Notes: a model not told the origin generated them from the letters alone. Positions 32,460 to 42,784 are shown, numbered from the stretch's first letter. The stretch is DNA of 64,000 nucleotides from CAVPEW01 sp963703565 (GCA_963703565.1 CAVPEW010000064.1:1-64000), one strand, 5' to 3'. Translations and numbers: made by a program.

Positions 32460-33476
32460 TCACTGGCCGGGGATCTCCACCCACCTCTGCGGCCCCTGCT
32501 CCCACTGGACCCAGCGCGCACGATCGGGGTCCCACTGGATGTAGGTGCCCCGGGCGTCGTCCCACTGGGGTTCGTAGGTGCCGGTGGAGGTCCAGGTCGC
32601 GGTGGCCTCGTCCTCGGTGGGTGCCGCGTCGGCCTCGGCGTCGGGAGCCTCCGCCTCCCCGGTCCGAGGCGTCGCCTCCTTCGGGCCGGCCGCGGGGGCC
32701 TGCCAGCCTGATCCCTCGTCGCCAGGACGGCCCGTGGGCGCCGGAACCTGCCAGCCCGTGCGCGCTCCGGGGGGCTCCCAGGCTCCGGGGGGGCGTTCTG
32801 TCCCGCCCCGGCCAGCGCTCTCCGCCGGCGCTCCCCAACCTCCGGCGGGGCCGGCGGGAGGGCCCCACCCACCGTTGCCGGGACCCCAGCCCGCTGGCGG
32901 GGGGACCCAGGCGCCCGCCGGCGGGGCGGTCACGCCCGGCACCGGCACCGGAGCGCCGGCGCGGTCCGAGGCGATCACGAACGTCTTGGCAGCCATGTCC
33001 CCCAGTCGACGGTGACCGGGGGTGGTCAGCGCCAGCACGAAGCCGACGAGGGGCGCTAGGTAGGGGAAGCCGTCGACGATCAGCACCAGCCAGCGCAGCG
33101 CGGCGCGGCCCAGCCCCGGTGGACGACCGTCCTCGCCCACCGTGCGCAGCCCCGTGATCAGCTTGCCCGGGGTCCGGCCGGTGAGGCCCTGGAGCACCAC
33201 GAAGTACGCCAGTTGCAGGGCCAGCCCGAAGGCGAACACGCCCGCGGCGCGACCGTCGGTGACGAAGTAGGCCCGGTCGCCCACCTCGACGCACTGGCGC
33301 ACCGCAGGGTTGCGCTCGACGAGCCGGCAGACCTCTCCGGTGTCGATGCTGGTGCCGCTCGAGTCGACGTAGTGGGCCTGGCTCTGCCACACCACGGCGA
33401 ACAGGACGAGCACCACGACGGCGTCGACCACGAACGCGACGACCCGGCGCCCGACGACGGAAGTGGGGTCGCTCAC
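32460..33476 (-). CDS. RDD-family membrane protein with Pro/Gly/Trp-rich tail
   Basis: About 338 aa from GTG 33476. The RDD domain spans about residues 8-155: VVGRRVVAFVVDAVVVLVLFAVVW, then FAFGLALQLAYFVVLQGLTGRTPGKLITGLRTV, then a third helix WLVLIVDGFPYLAPLVGFVLAL followed by HRRLGDMAAKTFV. The rest is low complexity, rich in Pro, Gly and Trp, with a WDPDRARWVQWEQGPQRW end predicted in the cytoplasm. RDD proteins are of unclear function; some transport sodium or protons. It is convergent with recO and divergent from glyS. The start is inferred from domain position and a weak TACAAA box. Confidence 0.82.
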   Translation of the reverse strand: MSDPTSVVGRRVVAFVVDAVVVLVLFAVVWQSQAHYVDSSGTSIDTGEVCRLVERNPAVRQCVEVGDRAYFVTDGRAAGVFAFGLALQLAYFVVLQGLTGRTPGKLITGLRTVGEDGRPPGLGRAALRWLVLIVDGFPYLAPLVGFVLALTTPGHRRLGDMAAKTFVIASDRAGAPVPVPGVTAPPAGAWVPPPAGWGPGNGGWGPPAGPAGGWGAPAESAGRGGTERPPGAWEPPGARTGWQVPAPTGRPGDEGSGWQAPAAGPKEATPRTGEAEAPDAEADAAPTEDEATATWTSTGTYEPQWDDARGTYIQWDPDRARWVQWEQGPQRWVEIPGQ

Positions 33477-33515
33477 GCGCCCGTTTGTAGCACCCGGGCC
33501 CCTCGGACACGGCGG

Positions 33516-33521
33516 TAGCGT
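33516..33521 (+). promoter_or_regulatory. -10 box TAGCGT for glyS
   Basis: TAGCGT ends 8 nt before ATG 33530. The in-frame TTG at 33521 overlaps the box and cannot be the start. Confidence 0.55.
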
Positions 33522-33529
33522 TGCCGGCC

Positions 33530-34855
<1,326 letters not shown>

Positions 34856-34903
34856 GCCGGACCGACGAGCCTGTTCGCGCCGATCCTGGCGCTCGCGTTG
34901 TCT

Positions 34904-34919
34904 GGGGCCTTCCGGCCCC
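34904..34919 (+). terminator. Possible terminator hairpin after glyS
   Basis: GGGGCC, a TTCC loop and GGCCCC form a perfect 6-bp GC stem about 50 bp after the glyS stop. There is no T-tract, so termination is uncertain. The rest of 34856-35070 shows no gene. Confidence 0.3.
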
Positions 34920-35070
34920 CTAGCGTTGAGTCCAGGTGAGGGTCGTTCCCGCCCGCCCGATCCTCACCCGCTCGCGGCCGCCGAGTCCACCGGACCGGCG
35001 GTCGCAGCGCGAACGGGCCAGGACCGGTTCACCGCAGCGGTCTCGATGGGGCCGGACGAAGACGCACAAC

Positions 35071-35076
35071 TAGGAT
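35071..35076 (+). promoter_or_regulatory. -10 box TAGGAT for ppdK
   Basis: TAGGAT is 39 nt before GTG 35116. The leader of about 32 nt has GAGGA at 35104-35108, so this gene is expected to be leadered. Confidence 0.45.
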
Positions 35077-35115
35077 CGCGCGCCCGCCCCCACGCCGACC
35101 CCCGAGGAATCCCCC

Positions 35116-37776
35116 GTGCGCTTCGTCTACGCCTTCGATCACAAGCACCGCCGCCCGCCGATGGAGCTGAAGGACCTCCTCGGGGGCAAGGGGGCGAACC
35201 TGGCCGAGATGACCTCGGTTCTGGAGCTGCCGGTTCCGCCGGGGTTCACCATCACCACCGACGCCTGCCGAGCCTTCATGGTCGACGGGTGGCCGGACGG
35301 TCTCGACGACCAGGTCGGCAAGGCTGTTGGAAGGGTCGAGCGGGCGATGGGCAAGCGCCTCGGCGATCCCGGCGACCCGCTGTTGGTCAGCGTTCGGTCG
35401 GGGGCGAAGTTCTCGATGCCCGGGATGATGGACACGGTGCTCAACCTCGGCCTCAACGACGAGTCGGTGCGGGGTCTCGCCGCGCAGACAGATGACGAGC
35501 GGTTCGCCTACGACTCGTACCGACGGTTCATCTCCATGTACGCGCGCATCGTGTTGGACCTCGAGGGCGAGCCCTTCGACGCCGAGCTCGAGTCAGCCCG
35601 CCGACGCGAGGGGGTCGACGACGACGCCCACCTCAGCGCTGCGGCCCTGGCGGCGCTTTGTGTGACCTACAAGGACCTCGTCGCCGACGCGGTGGGCGAG
35701 CCCTTCCCCCAGGATCCCGCTGCCCAGTTGCGTGGCGCGATCGAGGCCGTGTTCGCCTCTTGGAACGGTGCCCGGGCGATCGCCTACCGAGACCGTGAGC
35801 GGATCCCGCACGACCTGGGCACGGCGGTCAACGTGCAGACCATGGTGTTCGGCAACCGTGACGACAACAGCGGCACCGGGGTGGGCTTCACCCGTGATGC
35901 CTCCACCGGCGCGCAGGGCGCCTTCGGCGACTTCCTGGTCAACGCCCAGGGCGAGGACGTCGTGGCCGGCATCCGCAACACGTTGCCCCTGTCTGCGATG
36001 GCCGAGCGGTTCGGGTCGATCTACCGGGAGCTGATGGACATCTTCGCCCGGCTCGAGAAGCACTACCGCGACATGTGCGACACGGAGTTCACGATCGAGC
36101 AGGGTCGCCTGTGGATGCTCCAGACCAGGGTCGGCAAGCGCACCGGCGCTGCCGCGCTGCGCATGGCAGTGGACATGACCCGTCAGCGGGGATGGCGCAT
36201 CACCCGCGAGGAGGCCGTGGCCAGGGTGAGCGCCGAGCACCTCGAACAGGTGCTGCACCCCCAGTTCCGCGATGGCGCGAAGGACGTCATAGCCACCGGG
36301 CTGGCTGCTTCGCCGGGCGCCGCGGTGGGCCGCGCGTACTTCAGCGCGGACGACTGCGTCGCCGCCGCCGAGCGCGGTGAGCAGGTGGTGCTGGTCCGCA
36401 GCGAGACCTCGCCCGAAGACGTGCACGGCATGCAGGTCGCGCAGGGCATCCTCACCTCGCGGGGCGGTCTGGTCAGCCATGCCGCCGTGGTCGCTCGCGG
36501 CTGGGGCATCCCAGCGGTGGTCGGAGCCGACTCGGTGCGCATCTCGGGCGAGTCGTTCACCAGCAACGGGGTGACGATCAATGCAGGTGATGTCATCTCG
36601 CTCGACGGCACCTCCGGCCAGGTGATGCGCGGCGCACTCGAGCTCACCAGCGGCGAGGCGCCCGAGGAGTTCCACACCGTGCTGCGCTGGGCCGACTCGA
36701 TCCGCAAGGGCGGCTTGGGGGTGCGGGCCAATGCCGACACCGGCGAGGACGCGGCCGCTGCGCGGCGCTTCGGCGCCGAGGGCATCGGGTTGTGCCGCAC
36801 CGAGCACATGTTCCTGGGCGAGGACCGCCTGCCCATCGTGCGCGAGATGATCCTCGCCGGTGAGGAGGCCGGGGAGGCGGCCGCTCTCGAGAAGCTGAGG
36901 GTGGTCCAGCGGGCGGATTTCGAGGAGATCCTCGAGGCGATGGACGGCCTCCCTGTGACCGTGCGCCTCCTCGACCCTCCCCTGCACGAGTTCCTCCCGT
37001 CGGTGGAGGAGCTGCTGGTGGCCGAGGCCCGGGGCGGCCTGTCCGATGACGAGCGGCGGCTGCTCGCCGCGGCGCAGTCCTGGCGGGAGCAGAACCCGAT
37101 GCTCGGTACCCGCGGTGTGCGCCTGGGCGTGATCAAGCCGGGCTTGTACGCCATGCAGGCCCGCGCCTTGATGGAGGCCGCGATCGCCCGGGTCGATGCG
37201 GGCGGACGGCCCGTGGTGGAGATCATGATCCCGCTCACCGTCACCCGTGCCGAGATGGCTGAGGCCCGCCGGTGGGTGGAGGGCGCGGTGGCCGACGCGG
37301 TCGCAGGGTTGACCCGTGCCCAGCGTCGGAAGCTGTCGGTGCGCATTGGAACGATGATCGAGACACCCCGTGCCGCGCTGCGCGCCGATGAGATCGCTCT
37401 CGAGGCCGACTTCTTCTCGTTCGGGACCAACGACCTGACGCAGATGACGTTCGGGTTCAGCCGGGACGACGTCGAGGCCCGGATGATGCCCGCGTACCTC
37501 GAGGCCAACCTGCTCTCACGCAACCCGTTCGACACGATCGATCAGGCCGGCGTCGGCGAGCTTGTGCGTCTCGGCGCCGAGCGCGGCCGTCGGGCGCGCC
37601 CGGACCTCAAACTGGGCGTCTGCGGCGAGCACGGGGGCGATCCCGAGTCGATCGCCTTCTTCGCCTCGGTCGGCCTCGACTACGTCTCGTGCTCGCCCTT
37701 CCGGGTGCCGATCGCCCGGCTCGCGGCGGCGCAGGCGGTGCTCGCGGGGCTAGGGCCGGGCGGCCCTGACCGATAG
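35116..37776 (+). CDS. ppdK: Pyruvate, phosphate dikinase
   Basis: It interconverts pyruvate, ATP and phosphate with phosphoenolpyruvate, AMP and diphosphate. The 886-aa protein has the nucleotide-binding domain (LLGGKGANLAEM, SVRSGAKFSMPGMMDTVLNLGLN), the swivelling domain with phospho-His in GGLVSHAAVVARGWGIPAVVG (about residues 450-470), and the PEP-binding TIM barrel (FGAEGIGLCRTEHMFL, EIMIPLTV, FSFGTNDLTQMTFGFSRDD, CGEHGGDPESI with the catalytic Cys). GTG 35116 is preceded by GAGGA. The TAG stop overlaps the -10 box of the terC riboswitch transcript. Confidence 0.97.
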   Translation: MRFVYAFDHKHRRPPMELKDLLGGKGANLAEMTSVLELPVPPGFTITTDACRAFMVDGWPDGLDDQVGKAVGRVERAMGKRLGDPGDPLLVSVRSGAKFSMPGMMDTVLNLGLNDESVRGLAAQTDDERFAYDSYRRFISMYARIVLDLEGEPFDAELESARRREGVDDDAHLSAAALAALCVTYKDLVADAVGEPFPQDPAAQLRGAIEAVFASWNGARAIAYRDRERIPHDLGTAVNVQTMVFGNRDDNSGTGVGFTRDASTGAQGAFGDFLVNAQGEDVVAGIRNTLPLSAMAERFGSIYRELMDIFARLEKHYRDMCDTEFTIEQGRLWMLQTRVGKRTGAAALRMAVDMTRQRGWRITREEAVARVSAEHLEQVLHPQFRDGAKDVIATGLAASPGAAVGRAYFSADDCVAAAERGEQVVLVRSETSPEDVHGMQVAQGILTSRGGLVSHAAVVARGWGIPAVVGADSVRISGESFTSNGVTINAGDVISLDGTSGQVMRGALELTSGEAPEEFHTVLRWADSIRKGGLGVRANADTGEDAAAARRFGAEGIGLCRTEHMFLGEDRLPIVREMILAGEEAGEAAALEKLRVVQRADFEEILEAMDGLPVTVRLLDPPLHEFLPSVEELLVAEARGGLSDDERRLLAAAQSWREQNPMLGTRGVRLGVIKPGLYAMQARALMEAAIARVDAGGRPVVEIMIPLTVTRAEMAEARRWVEGAVADAVAGLTRAQRRKLSVRIGTMIETPRAALRADEIALEADFFSFGTNDLTQMTFGFSRDDVEARMMPAYLEANLLSRNPFDTIDQAGVGELVRLGAERGRRARPDLKLGVCGEHGGDPESIAFFASVGLDYVSCSPFRVPIARLAAAQAVLAGLGPGGPDR

Positions 37777-37779
37777 GCT
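37774..37779 (+). promoter_or_regulatory. -10 box TAGGCT for the terC riboswitch transcript, overlapping the ppdK stop
   Basis: TAGGCT begins with the ppdK stop codon. It ends 7 nt before 37787, the first base of the riboswitch P1 stem, so the transcript should begin almost exactly with the aptamer. Confidence 0.6.
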
Positions 37780-37784
37780 CGGGT

Positions 37785-37911
37785 CGCCGAAGGGGAGTAG
37801 CTCTCACAACGACGTCATCGTCATCACGGTCCGGTGGGCCCGGTGACGTCGGCCCCGCTGGGGTTGGGCGAGACCTTCGGGTTCGTCTCGCTCTCTTCGG
37901 CCGGAGGTCTC
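37785..37911 (+). promoter_or_regulatory. yybP-ykoY (manganese) riboswitch controlling terC
   Basis: The aptamer shows the two invariant blocks of the family: GGGGAGTAGC at 37792-37801 and TTGGGCGAGACCTTCGG at 37864-37880. The P1 stem pairs 37787-37793 (CCGAAGG) with 37874-37880 (CCTTCGG), seven perfect pairs. The expression platform is visible: 37870-37880 (GAGACCTTCGG) can instead pair with 37901-37911 (CCGGAGGTCTC), eleven pairs with one G-U, which hides the GGAGGT site of terC. Metal binding, which stabilises P1, would free that site, so an ON switch is predicted. Mn2+ as ligand is known for the family. Confidence 0.88.
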
Positions 37912-37914
37912 CCC

Positions 37915-38964
37915 GTGTTCGCCTTGCTCGTCTCCTCGTCAAGCGAGACCAGCGAGAACTTCGCCAGCTTCGACGTAGCGCTGTGGATCTGGGTCCTGTT
38001 CCTGGTGCTGATCTCGGTACTGCTCCTCGTCGACCTGCTCCTGGTGCACCGCACCGCGCACGTGATCACCACCAAGGAGGCGGCGATCGAATCCGCGGTG
38101 TGGATCTCGATCGGCGTCGCCTTCACCTTCGCCGTCTGGGGCTGGCACGGCGGTGACGCCGCAGGCGAGTACATCTCCGGCTACCTGATCGAAAAGAGCC
38201 TGTCGATCGACAACGTGTTCGTCTGGTCGATCATCATGAGCTACTTCGCAGTGCCGCGCGAGTTCCAGTTCCGGGTGCTGTTCTGGGGGGTCTTCGGCGC
38301 CCTCGTCCTGCGCTTCGTGTTCATCTTCGCCGGAGTCGCCCTGCTCGAGAGCTTCGAGTGGATGCTGTTCGTGTTCGGGGCGTTCCTGCTGATCACGGCA
38401 GCCCGGCTCCTGCGCTCGGGTGGCGAGGAGGTCCACCCCGAGAACAACCCTGTGCTGCGGCTGGTGCGCCGGGTCGTTCCGTCCACGGCGGAGTACGCGG
38501 GCCAGAAGCTGTTCACGGTCCAGAACGGACGGCGCCTGGCCACCCCGCTGTTCGCGGTGCTGATCGTGATCGAGAGCAGTGACGTGCTCTTCGCCGTCGA
38601 CTCCATACCGGCGATCCTGGCCGTGTCACGCGAGCAGTTCCTCGTGTTCAGCTCGAACGCATTCGCCATCCTGGGCCTGCGCTCGCTCTACTTCCTGCTC
38701 GCCGATCTGCGGGACCGCTTTGAGTACCTCCAGCAGGGCCTGGCAGTGATCCTGGCCTTCGTGGGCGTGAAGATGATCATCTCGGACTGGTACCACATCC
38801 CGACGTTCGCCTCGCTGGGGGTGATCGCCTTGGTGCTGACCGGCTCGATCCTCGTCTCGGCGCGCCAGACCGCCGGACGAGGGTCCGACGATTCACCCCC
38901 CGCCGGCATGACCGCGGGCGGTGCCGGTGCGTCCGACGACGACGGGGCCGGCGAGGGGAGCTGA
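37915..38964 (+). CDS. TerC/Alx-family membrane protein, predicted manganese exporter
   Basis: The protein has 349 aa and about nine membrane segments. Conserved acidic family motifs are ISGYLIEKSLSIDNVFVWS and IVIESSDVLFAVDSIPAILAVS, both with membrane-embedded Asp/Glu proposed to bind metal. The C-terminus is a Gly/Ala/Asp-rich cytoplasmic tail. The start is GTG 37915, six bases after GGAGGT. An earlier in-frame start at 37834 falls inside the riboswitch aptamer and is rejected. Placement behind a yybP-ykoY element supports Mn2+ efflux or Mn2+ loading of exported proteins, as known for other TerC members. It is convergent with dedA. Confidence 0.93.
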   Translation: MFALLVSSSSETSENFASFDVALWIWVLFLVLISVLLLVDLLLVHRTAHVITTKEAAIESAVWISIGVAFTFAVWGWHGGDAAGEYISGYLIEKSLSIDNVFVWSIIMSYFAVPREFQFRVLFWGVFGALVLRFVFIFAGVALLESFEWMLFVFGAFLLITAARLLRSGGEEVHPENNPVLRLVRRVVPSTAEYAGQKLFTVQNGRRLATPLFAVLIVIESSDVLFAVDSIPAILAVSREQFLVFSSNAFAILGLRSLYFLLADLRDRFEYLQQGLAVILAFVGVKMIISDWYHIPTFASLGVIALVLTGSILVSARQTAGRGSDDSPPAGMTAGGAGASDDDGAGEGS

Positions 38965-38989
38965 GCGGCCGCCGCCCCGGTCATCGCGG

Positions 38990-39604
38990 TCACGACGCGG
39001 GCGGAGGCGGCGGTGTGGCCGCCGCGGCGCGCGTCCTGCGCGCCCGGAGCAGCTCTATGCAGGTGCTGGCGCCCACGCCCAGCGCCAACCCGAGCCCGGT
39101 GCCTAGCCAGACGTTGTCGCTGAACACCGAGCCGCCTATGTAGCCGATGGCGGTGCCGTGGATGGCCCAAAGCACGGCGCCGAGGGATATCGCGGCGAGG
39201 AAGGCCCGTACCGGCACTCCCACGTAGCCCGACGTGAAGGTCGTGGCCGTGCGCCCGCCGGGCACGAACCTCGCAGCGACCAGCACGGATGTGCCGCGTT
39301 GTCGCAGCACGCCGCGGGCCCACTGCATGCCCCGTCCGAAGCGACCGGCCGGGTCGGGCTCGCGCCGCTGGCGAGCCGTGCGGCCGATCAGATAGGAGGT
39401 CGAATCGCCGAGCGCGGCGCCCATGGCGGCGCAAGCGGCGATCACGAAGGGGTTGAGGTCGCCCCGAGCTGCGAGCACGGAGGCCAGGATGACCACCGTC
39501 TCACCAGGAAGGATCGGCAACACCGCGTCACCGGCCGCAACTCCGACGATGACCAGGTAGATCCAGGTCGAGAACGCCGCGACATCGTCGAGGCCCAACT
39601 CCAT
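38990..39604 (-). CDS. DedA-family membrane protein
   Basis: The protein has 204 aa. It has the family motifs: an N-terminal re-entrant region with GVAAGDAVLPILPGETVVILAS (conserved acidic residue), a middle stretch GAALGDSTSYLIGR, and ARFVPGGRTATTFTSGYVGVP with the conserved Arg/Gly pair. Two C-terminal helices and a Pro-rich tail follow. DedA proteins are linked to undecaprenyl-phosphate or other lipid flipping and to the proton motive force. ATG 39604 follows TAGGGT by 6 nt. It is divergent from dnaG. Confidence 0.9.
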   Translation of the reverse strand: MELGLDDVAAFSTWIYLVIVGVAAGDAVLPILPGETVVILASVLAARGDLNPFVIAACAAMGAALGDSTSYLIGRTARQRREPDPAGRFGRGMQWARGVLRQRGTSVLVAARFVPGGRTATTFTSGYVGVPVRAFLAAISLGAVLWAIHGTAIGYIGGSVFSDNVWLGTGLGLALGVGASTCIELLRARRTRAAAATPPPPPAS

Positions 39605-39610
39605 GTCCGC

Positions 39611-39616
39611 ACCCTA
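39611..39616 (-). promoter_or_regulatory. -10 box TAGGGT for dedA
   Basis: On the minus strand TAGGGT ends 6 nt before ATG 39604. It stands opposite the dnaG promoter, 60 bp away. Confidence 0.55.
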
Positions 39617-39675
39617 CGGGACTGCCGGAGCACGCAGGCGCCCGAGCCCACAGCGGCGGATGGGGAGGTGGCCGC

Positions 39676-39681
39676 TACCGT
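39676..39681 (+). promoter_or_regulatory. -10 box TACCGT for dnaG-rpoD
   Basis: TACCGT ends 7 nt before ATG 39689. The longer dnaG frame from 39158 runs through the dedA gene and is rejected. Confidence 0.55.
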
Positions 39682-39688
39682 CACGGCG

Positions 39689-41461
39689 ATGGGCATCGTC
39701 GACGAGGACCTCGCGGCGGTGCGCAGCGCCACGGACCTCGTCGCTGTGGTGAGCCAGTACACCCAGCTCAAGCGCAGCGGCCGGCAGTGGTCGGGCCTGT
39801 GCCCCTTCCACACCGAGCGGACGCCGTCGTTCTACGTGAACCAGGAGCTCGGGCTGTTCCACTGCTGGGGCTGCCAGGCAAAGGGCGACGCGATCACCTT
39901 CGTGCGAGACATCGAGCACCTGGACTTCGTTGCCGCCGTCGAGCGCCTCGCGGCCCGCGCCGGAATGGTGCTGCGCTACACCGAACGCGACCAGACAGAG
40001 CGCCGCCGGCGGCGCACGTCGCTGGTGGAGGCGATGTCGATCGCGGTCGACTGGTACCACGAGCGGCTCCGCGCCGCACCCGACGCGGCCGGCGCCCGCC
40101 GGTACCTGCGCGAGCGAGGGCTCGACGCCGGCGACGTGCGCGACTTCCGCCTCGGTTGGGCACCCGAAGGCTGGGACGAGCTGGTCCGGGGCGTTCGCAT
40201 CCCCCCCGAGGACCTCCTCACGCTCGACCTCGCACGGCGGGGCCGCCACGGCCTCGTCGACCGCTTTCGGGGCCGGATCCTCTTCCCCGTCTTCGATCCC
40301 GCAGGGGACCCTGTGGGCTTCGGGGGCCGGGTGCTGCCCGGCTCGGCCGAACGGGCGAAGTACGTCAACACGTCCGAGACCCCGCTGTACCGCAAGTCGC
40401 AGCTGCTGTACGGGTTGGACCGGGCAAAGGCCCGCATCGTGTCCGACGATCGAGCCGTTGTGTGCGAGGGCTACACCGACGTCATCGCCTTCGCCCGCGC
40501 CGGGCTGCCGGCCGCCGTGGCGACGTGCGGCACCGCGCTAACCGAGGACCATGTCCGGCTGCTGGGTCGCTACGCGCGGCGCATCGTCCTCGCGTTCGAC
40601 GCCGACGCTGCCGGGCTGGCCGCGGTCGACCGCGTCTACGAGTGGGAGCGCACGCACGAGCTCGAGTTCGCCGTCGCCGACCTGCCGGCTGGGGTCGACC
40701 CGGCCGAGCTGGGGGCCCGTGACCCGGCGGCGCTGGTCGCAGCAGTCGATGCTGCCCGGCCATTCCTTGCCTTCCGCCTCGAGAGGACGCTCGCCGGTGG
40801 TGACCTCTCCACCGCTGAAGGGCGGGCCCGCACCGCGGAGCGCGCCGTGGCGGTGATCGCCGAACACCCAGGCGAGCTGGTGCGCGACCAGTACCTGATG
40901 GTGGTGGCGGACCGCTGTCGCGTCGACGTGAGCCGCCTGCGCCATGCCGTCGCCGGCGCGGTCGGGGCCGGAACCAGGCCCCACGAGCGCGGTCCCCGTG
41001 CCGGTGGCGCGCCGCGTGGCGCGCGTCGTGGCGGCCCCGAGCTCGAGGCTCTGCGCCACCTCGTGCACGGCTGGGACCAGATGGCCTCGTGGGTCCATGA
41101 AGCCATGTTCGACGACCCAGACAACGTGGCCGCCCTCGATTGCCTGGCCTCGCACGCCAGCGTGGCCGAGGCGGTGGAGGCCGCCGATCCCGAGGTGGGG
41201 GACCTGCTGGCCCGCCTGGCCGTCGAACCGCCCGACAGCGACCCTTTCGACGTGGTGATCCGGCTCTGCTCGGCGGCCGGGCGACGTCGGTCCGAGGAGC
41301 TGCGACGCCACCTCCAGGCGGACCCGGCCGACCTCGACTCCTTGCGGACCCAGCAGTGGCTCGCCGGTACGCTCGCCGCGCTCGACGATCCCGACCGCAG
41401 GACGGCCGCCGCAGCCGAGTTGGTAGCCTGGCTCGGTTCTCGGGGCGAGGAAGGGGCATGA
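39689..41461 (+). CDS. dnaG: DNA primase
   Basis: It makes RNA primers for replication. The 590-aa protein has an N-terminal CHC2-type zinc domain (CPFHTERTPSFYVNQELGLFHCWGC, about residues 40-65 with Cys-His-Cys-Cys ligands), the RNA polymerase core (FRGRILFPVFDPAGDPVGFGGRVL, YVNTSETPLYRKSQLLYGLDRA), a TOPRIM site (VVCEGYTDVIAFARAG with the catalytic Glu, then AFDADAAG), and a C-terminal helicase-binding domain. The start is fixed by the TACCGT box. The stop overlaps the rpoD start (ATGA); dnaG-rpoD is the classic macromolecular synthesis operon. Confidence 0.97.
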   Translation: MGIVDEDLAAVRSATDLVAVVSQYTQLKRSGRQWSGLCPFHTERTPSFYVNQELGLFHCWGCQAKGDAITFVRDIEHLDFVAAVERLAARAGMVLRYTERDQTERRRRRTSLVEAMSIAVDWYHERLRAAPDAAGARRYLRERGLDAGDVRDFRLGWAPEGWDELVRGVRIPPEDLLTLDLARRGRHGLVDRFRGRILFPVFDPAGDPVGFGGRVLPGSAERAKYVNTSETPLYRKSQLLYGLDRAKARIVSDDRAVVCEGYTDVIAFARAGLPAAVATCGTALTEDHVRLLGRYARRIVLAFDADAAGLAAVDRVYEWERTHELEFAVADLPAGVDPAELGARDPAALVAAVDAARPFLAFRLERTLAGGDLSTAEGRARTAERAVAVIAEHPGELVRDQYLMVVADRCRVDVSRLRHAVAGAVGAGTRPHERGPRAGGAPRGARRGGPELEALRHLVHGWDQMASWVHEAMFDDPDNVAALDCLASHASVAEAVEAADPEVGDLLARLAVEPPDSDPFDVVIRLCSAAGRRRSEELRRHLQADPADLDSLRTQQWLAGTLAALDDPDRRTAAAAELVAWLGSRGEEGA

Positions 41462-42726
41462 AAGGGGCCACATCGTCGTCGCAACCTGCCGACGCGCTCG
41501 GCGGTGTCGACCTTCGACGCCTCGTCGCGCAGGGCCGGTCCACGGGCCGGCTCAGCGTCGACGACGTCGTGTACGCGCTGCGTGCCGTCGATCTGAGCAC
41601 GGAGCTGATCGAGGCCGTGCGCGCCCGCCTGCGCGACGAGGGCATCGCCTTCGACGACACGGTCGAGATCCTGCCTGCGGCCTCGCTCGACGAGAGCCAC
41701 CAGCTCGATGGCGAGGCCGTCGAGGGACGCAAGCCGATGCGCTCGGCCGCGGGGCGCCGCGCGCTGCGCATCGCGCCCCTCGTCGAGCGGGGCGGCACCT
41801 CGGACCCGGTGCGGATGTACCTCAAAGAGATCGGGCGTGTGCCGCTGCTGACCGGTGAGGAGGAGGTCGAGTACGCCCGGCGGATCGAAGAGGGCACGGC
41901 AGCGGCCACTCGGCTGGCCGACCTTGCAGCCAGTGGTACCAGCGACCAACTGGGGTTCGCAGAGCGGCGTTCTCTCGGCCGTGCCGTGCGCCGAGGTGAG
42001 GACGCCCGCGAGGTGCTCATCGAGGCCAACCTGCGCCTGGTCGTCTCGATCGCCAAGCGGTACGTGGGTCGCGGGATGCAGCTGCTCGACCTCATCCAGG
42101 AGGGCAACCTCGGCCTGATGCGGGCCGTGGAGAAGTTCGACTACACGAAGGGCTTCAAGTTCTCGACGTATGCCACGTGGTGGATCCGCCAGGCGATCAC
42201 CCGGGCCATCGCGGACCAGGCCCGCACGATCCGCATCCCGGTGCACATGGTCGAGTCGATCAACAAGGTGCACCGGGTGCAGCGTCAGATGGTCCAGGAG
42301 CTCGAGCGTGAGCCGACCGTCGAGGAGCTCGCCGAGCGGGTCGGGCTGACCTCCGAGAGGGTCCGCGAGATCCAGCGCATCAGCCTCGACCCGCTGTCGC
42401 TCGACTCGCCGGTGGGGGAGGAGGACGACTCCAACCTGGCCGACTTCATCGAGGACCACGGGGTCGAGGCGCCCGCTGACGCCGCGGCGCGGCGCATGCT
42501 CAACGCTGCTGTGATCGACGCGCTCGACGAGCTGAACGACCGGGAGAAGGCAGTGGTCAGGTTGCGCTTCGGGCTCGACGACGGCCAGGCCCGCACCCTC
42601 GAGGAGGTCGGGCGCACGTTCGGGGTCACCCGGGAGCGGATCCGCCAGATCGAATCCAAGACACTGGCCAAGCTGCGCCATCCGCATCGCAGCCAGAAGC
42701 TGCGCGACTACCTCGAGGAAGCCTGA
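41458..42726 (+). CDS. rpoD: Primary sigma factor RpoD/SigA
   Basis: The protein has 422 aa. Region 1.1-like N-terminus (about 15-75), region 1.2 DPVRMYLKEIGRVPLLT, region 2 EANLRLVVSIAKRYVGRGMQLLDLIQEGNLGLMRAVEKFDYTKGFKFSTYATWWIRQAI with the -10-binding residues, region 3 and region 4.2 (GVTRERIRQIESKTLAKLRHP). It should recognise the TANNNT boxes listed here. ATG 41458 overlaps the dnaG stop; GAGGAAGGGG lies just upstream. Insertion between regions 1.2 and 2 is short, as in actinobacteria. Confidence 0.96.
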   Translation: MKGATSSSQPADALGGVDLRRLVAQGRSTGRLSVDDVVYALRAVDLSTELIEAVRARLRDEGIAFDDTVEILPAASLDESHQLDGEAVEGRKPMRSAAGRRALRIAPLVERGGTSDPVRMYLKEIGRVPLLTGEEEVEYARRIEEGTAAATRLADLAASGTSDQLGFAERRSLGRAVRRGEDAREVLIEANLRLVVSIAKRYVGRGMQLLDLIQEGNLGLMRAVEKFDYTKGFKFSTYATWWIRQAITRAIADQARTIRIPVHMVESINKVHRVQRQMVQELEREPTVEELAERVGLTSERVREIQRISLDPLSLDSPVGEEDDSNLADFIEDHGVEAPADAAARRMLNAAVIDALDELNDREKAVVRLRFGLDDGQARTLEEVGRTFGVTRERIRQIESKTLAKLRHPHRSQKLRDYLEEA

Positions 42727-42766
42727 CGGCCCCGTCGCGGCCCGGGGTGGCCGAGCACGGTGCTGC

Positions 42767-42772
42767 TAGCCT
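42767..42772 (+). promoter_or_regulatory. -10 box TAGCCT for tRNA-Asn
   Basis: TAGCCT ends 12 nt before the first base of tRNA-Asn, giving a 5' leader of about 5 nt. Confidence 0.5.
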
Positions 42773-42784
42773 CCGAGTCCCCAT

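Noticed and set aside
37834..37914. Upstream in-frame start for terC at 37834
   Set aside because: It lies inside the yybP-ykoY aptamer and lacks a ribosome binding site; GTG 37915 has GGAGGT at the right distance.
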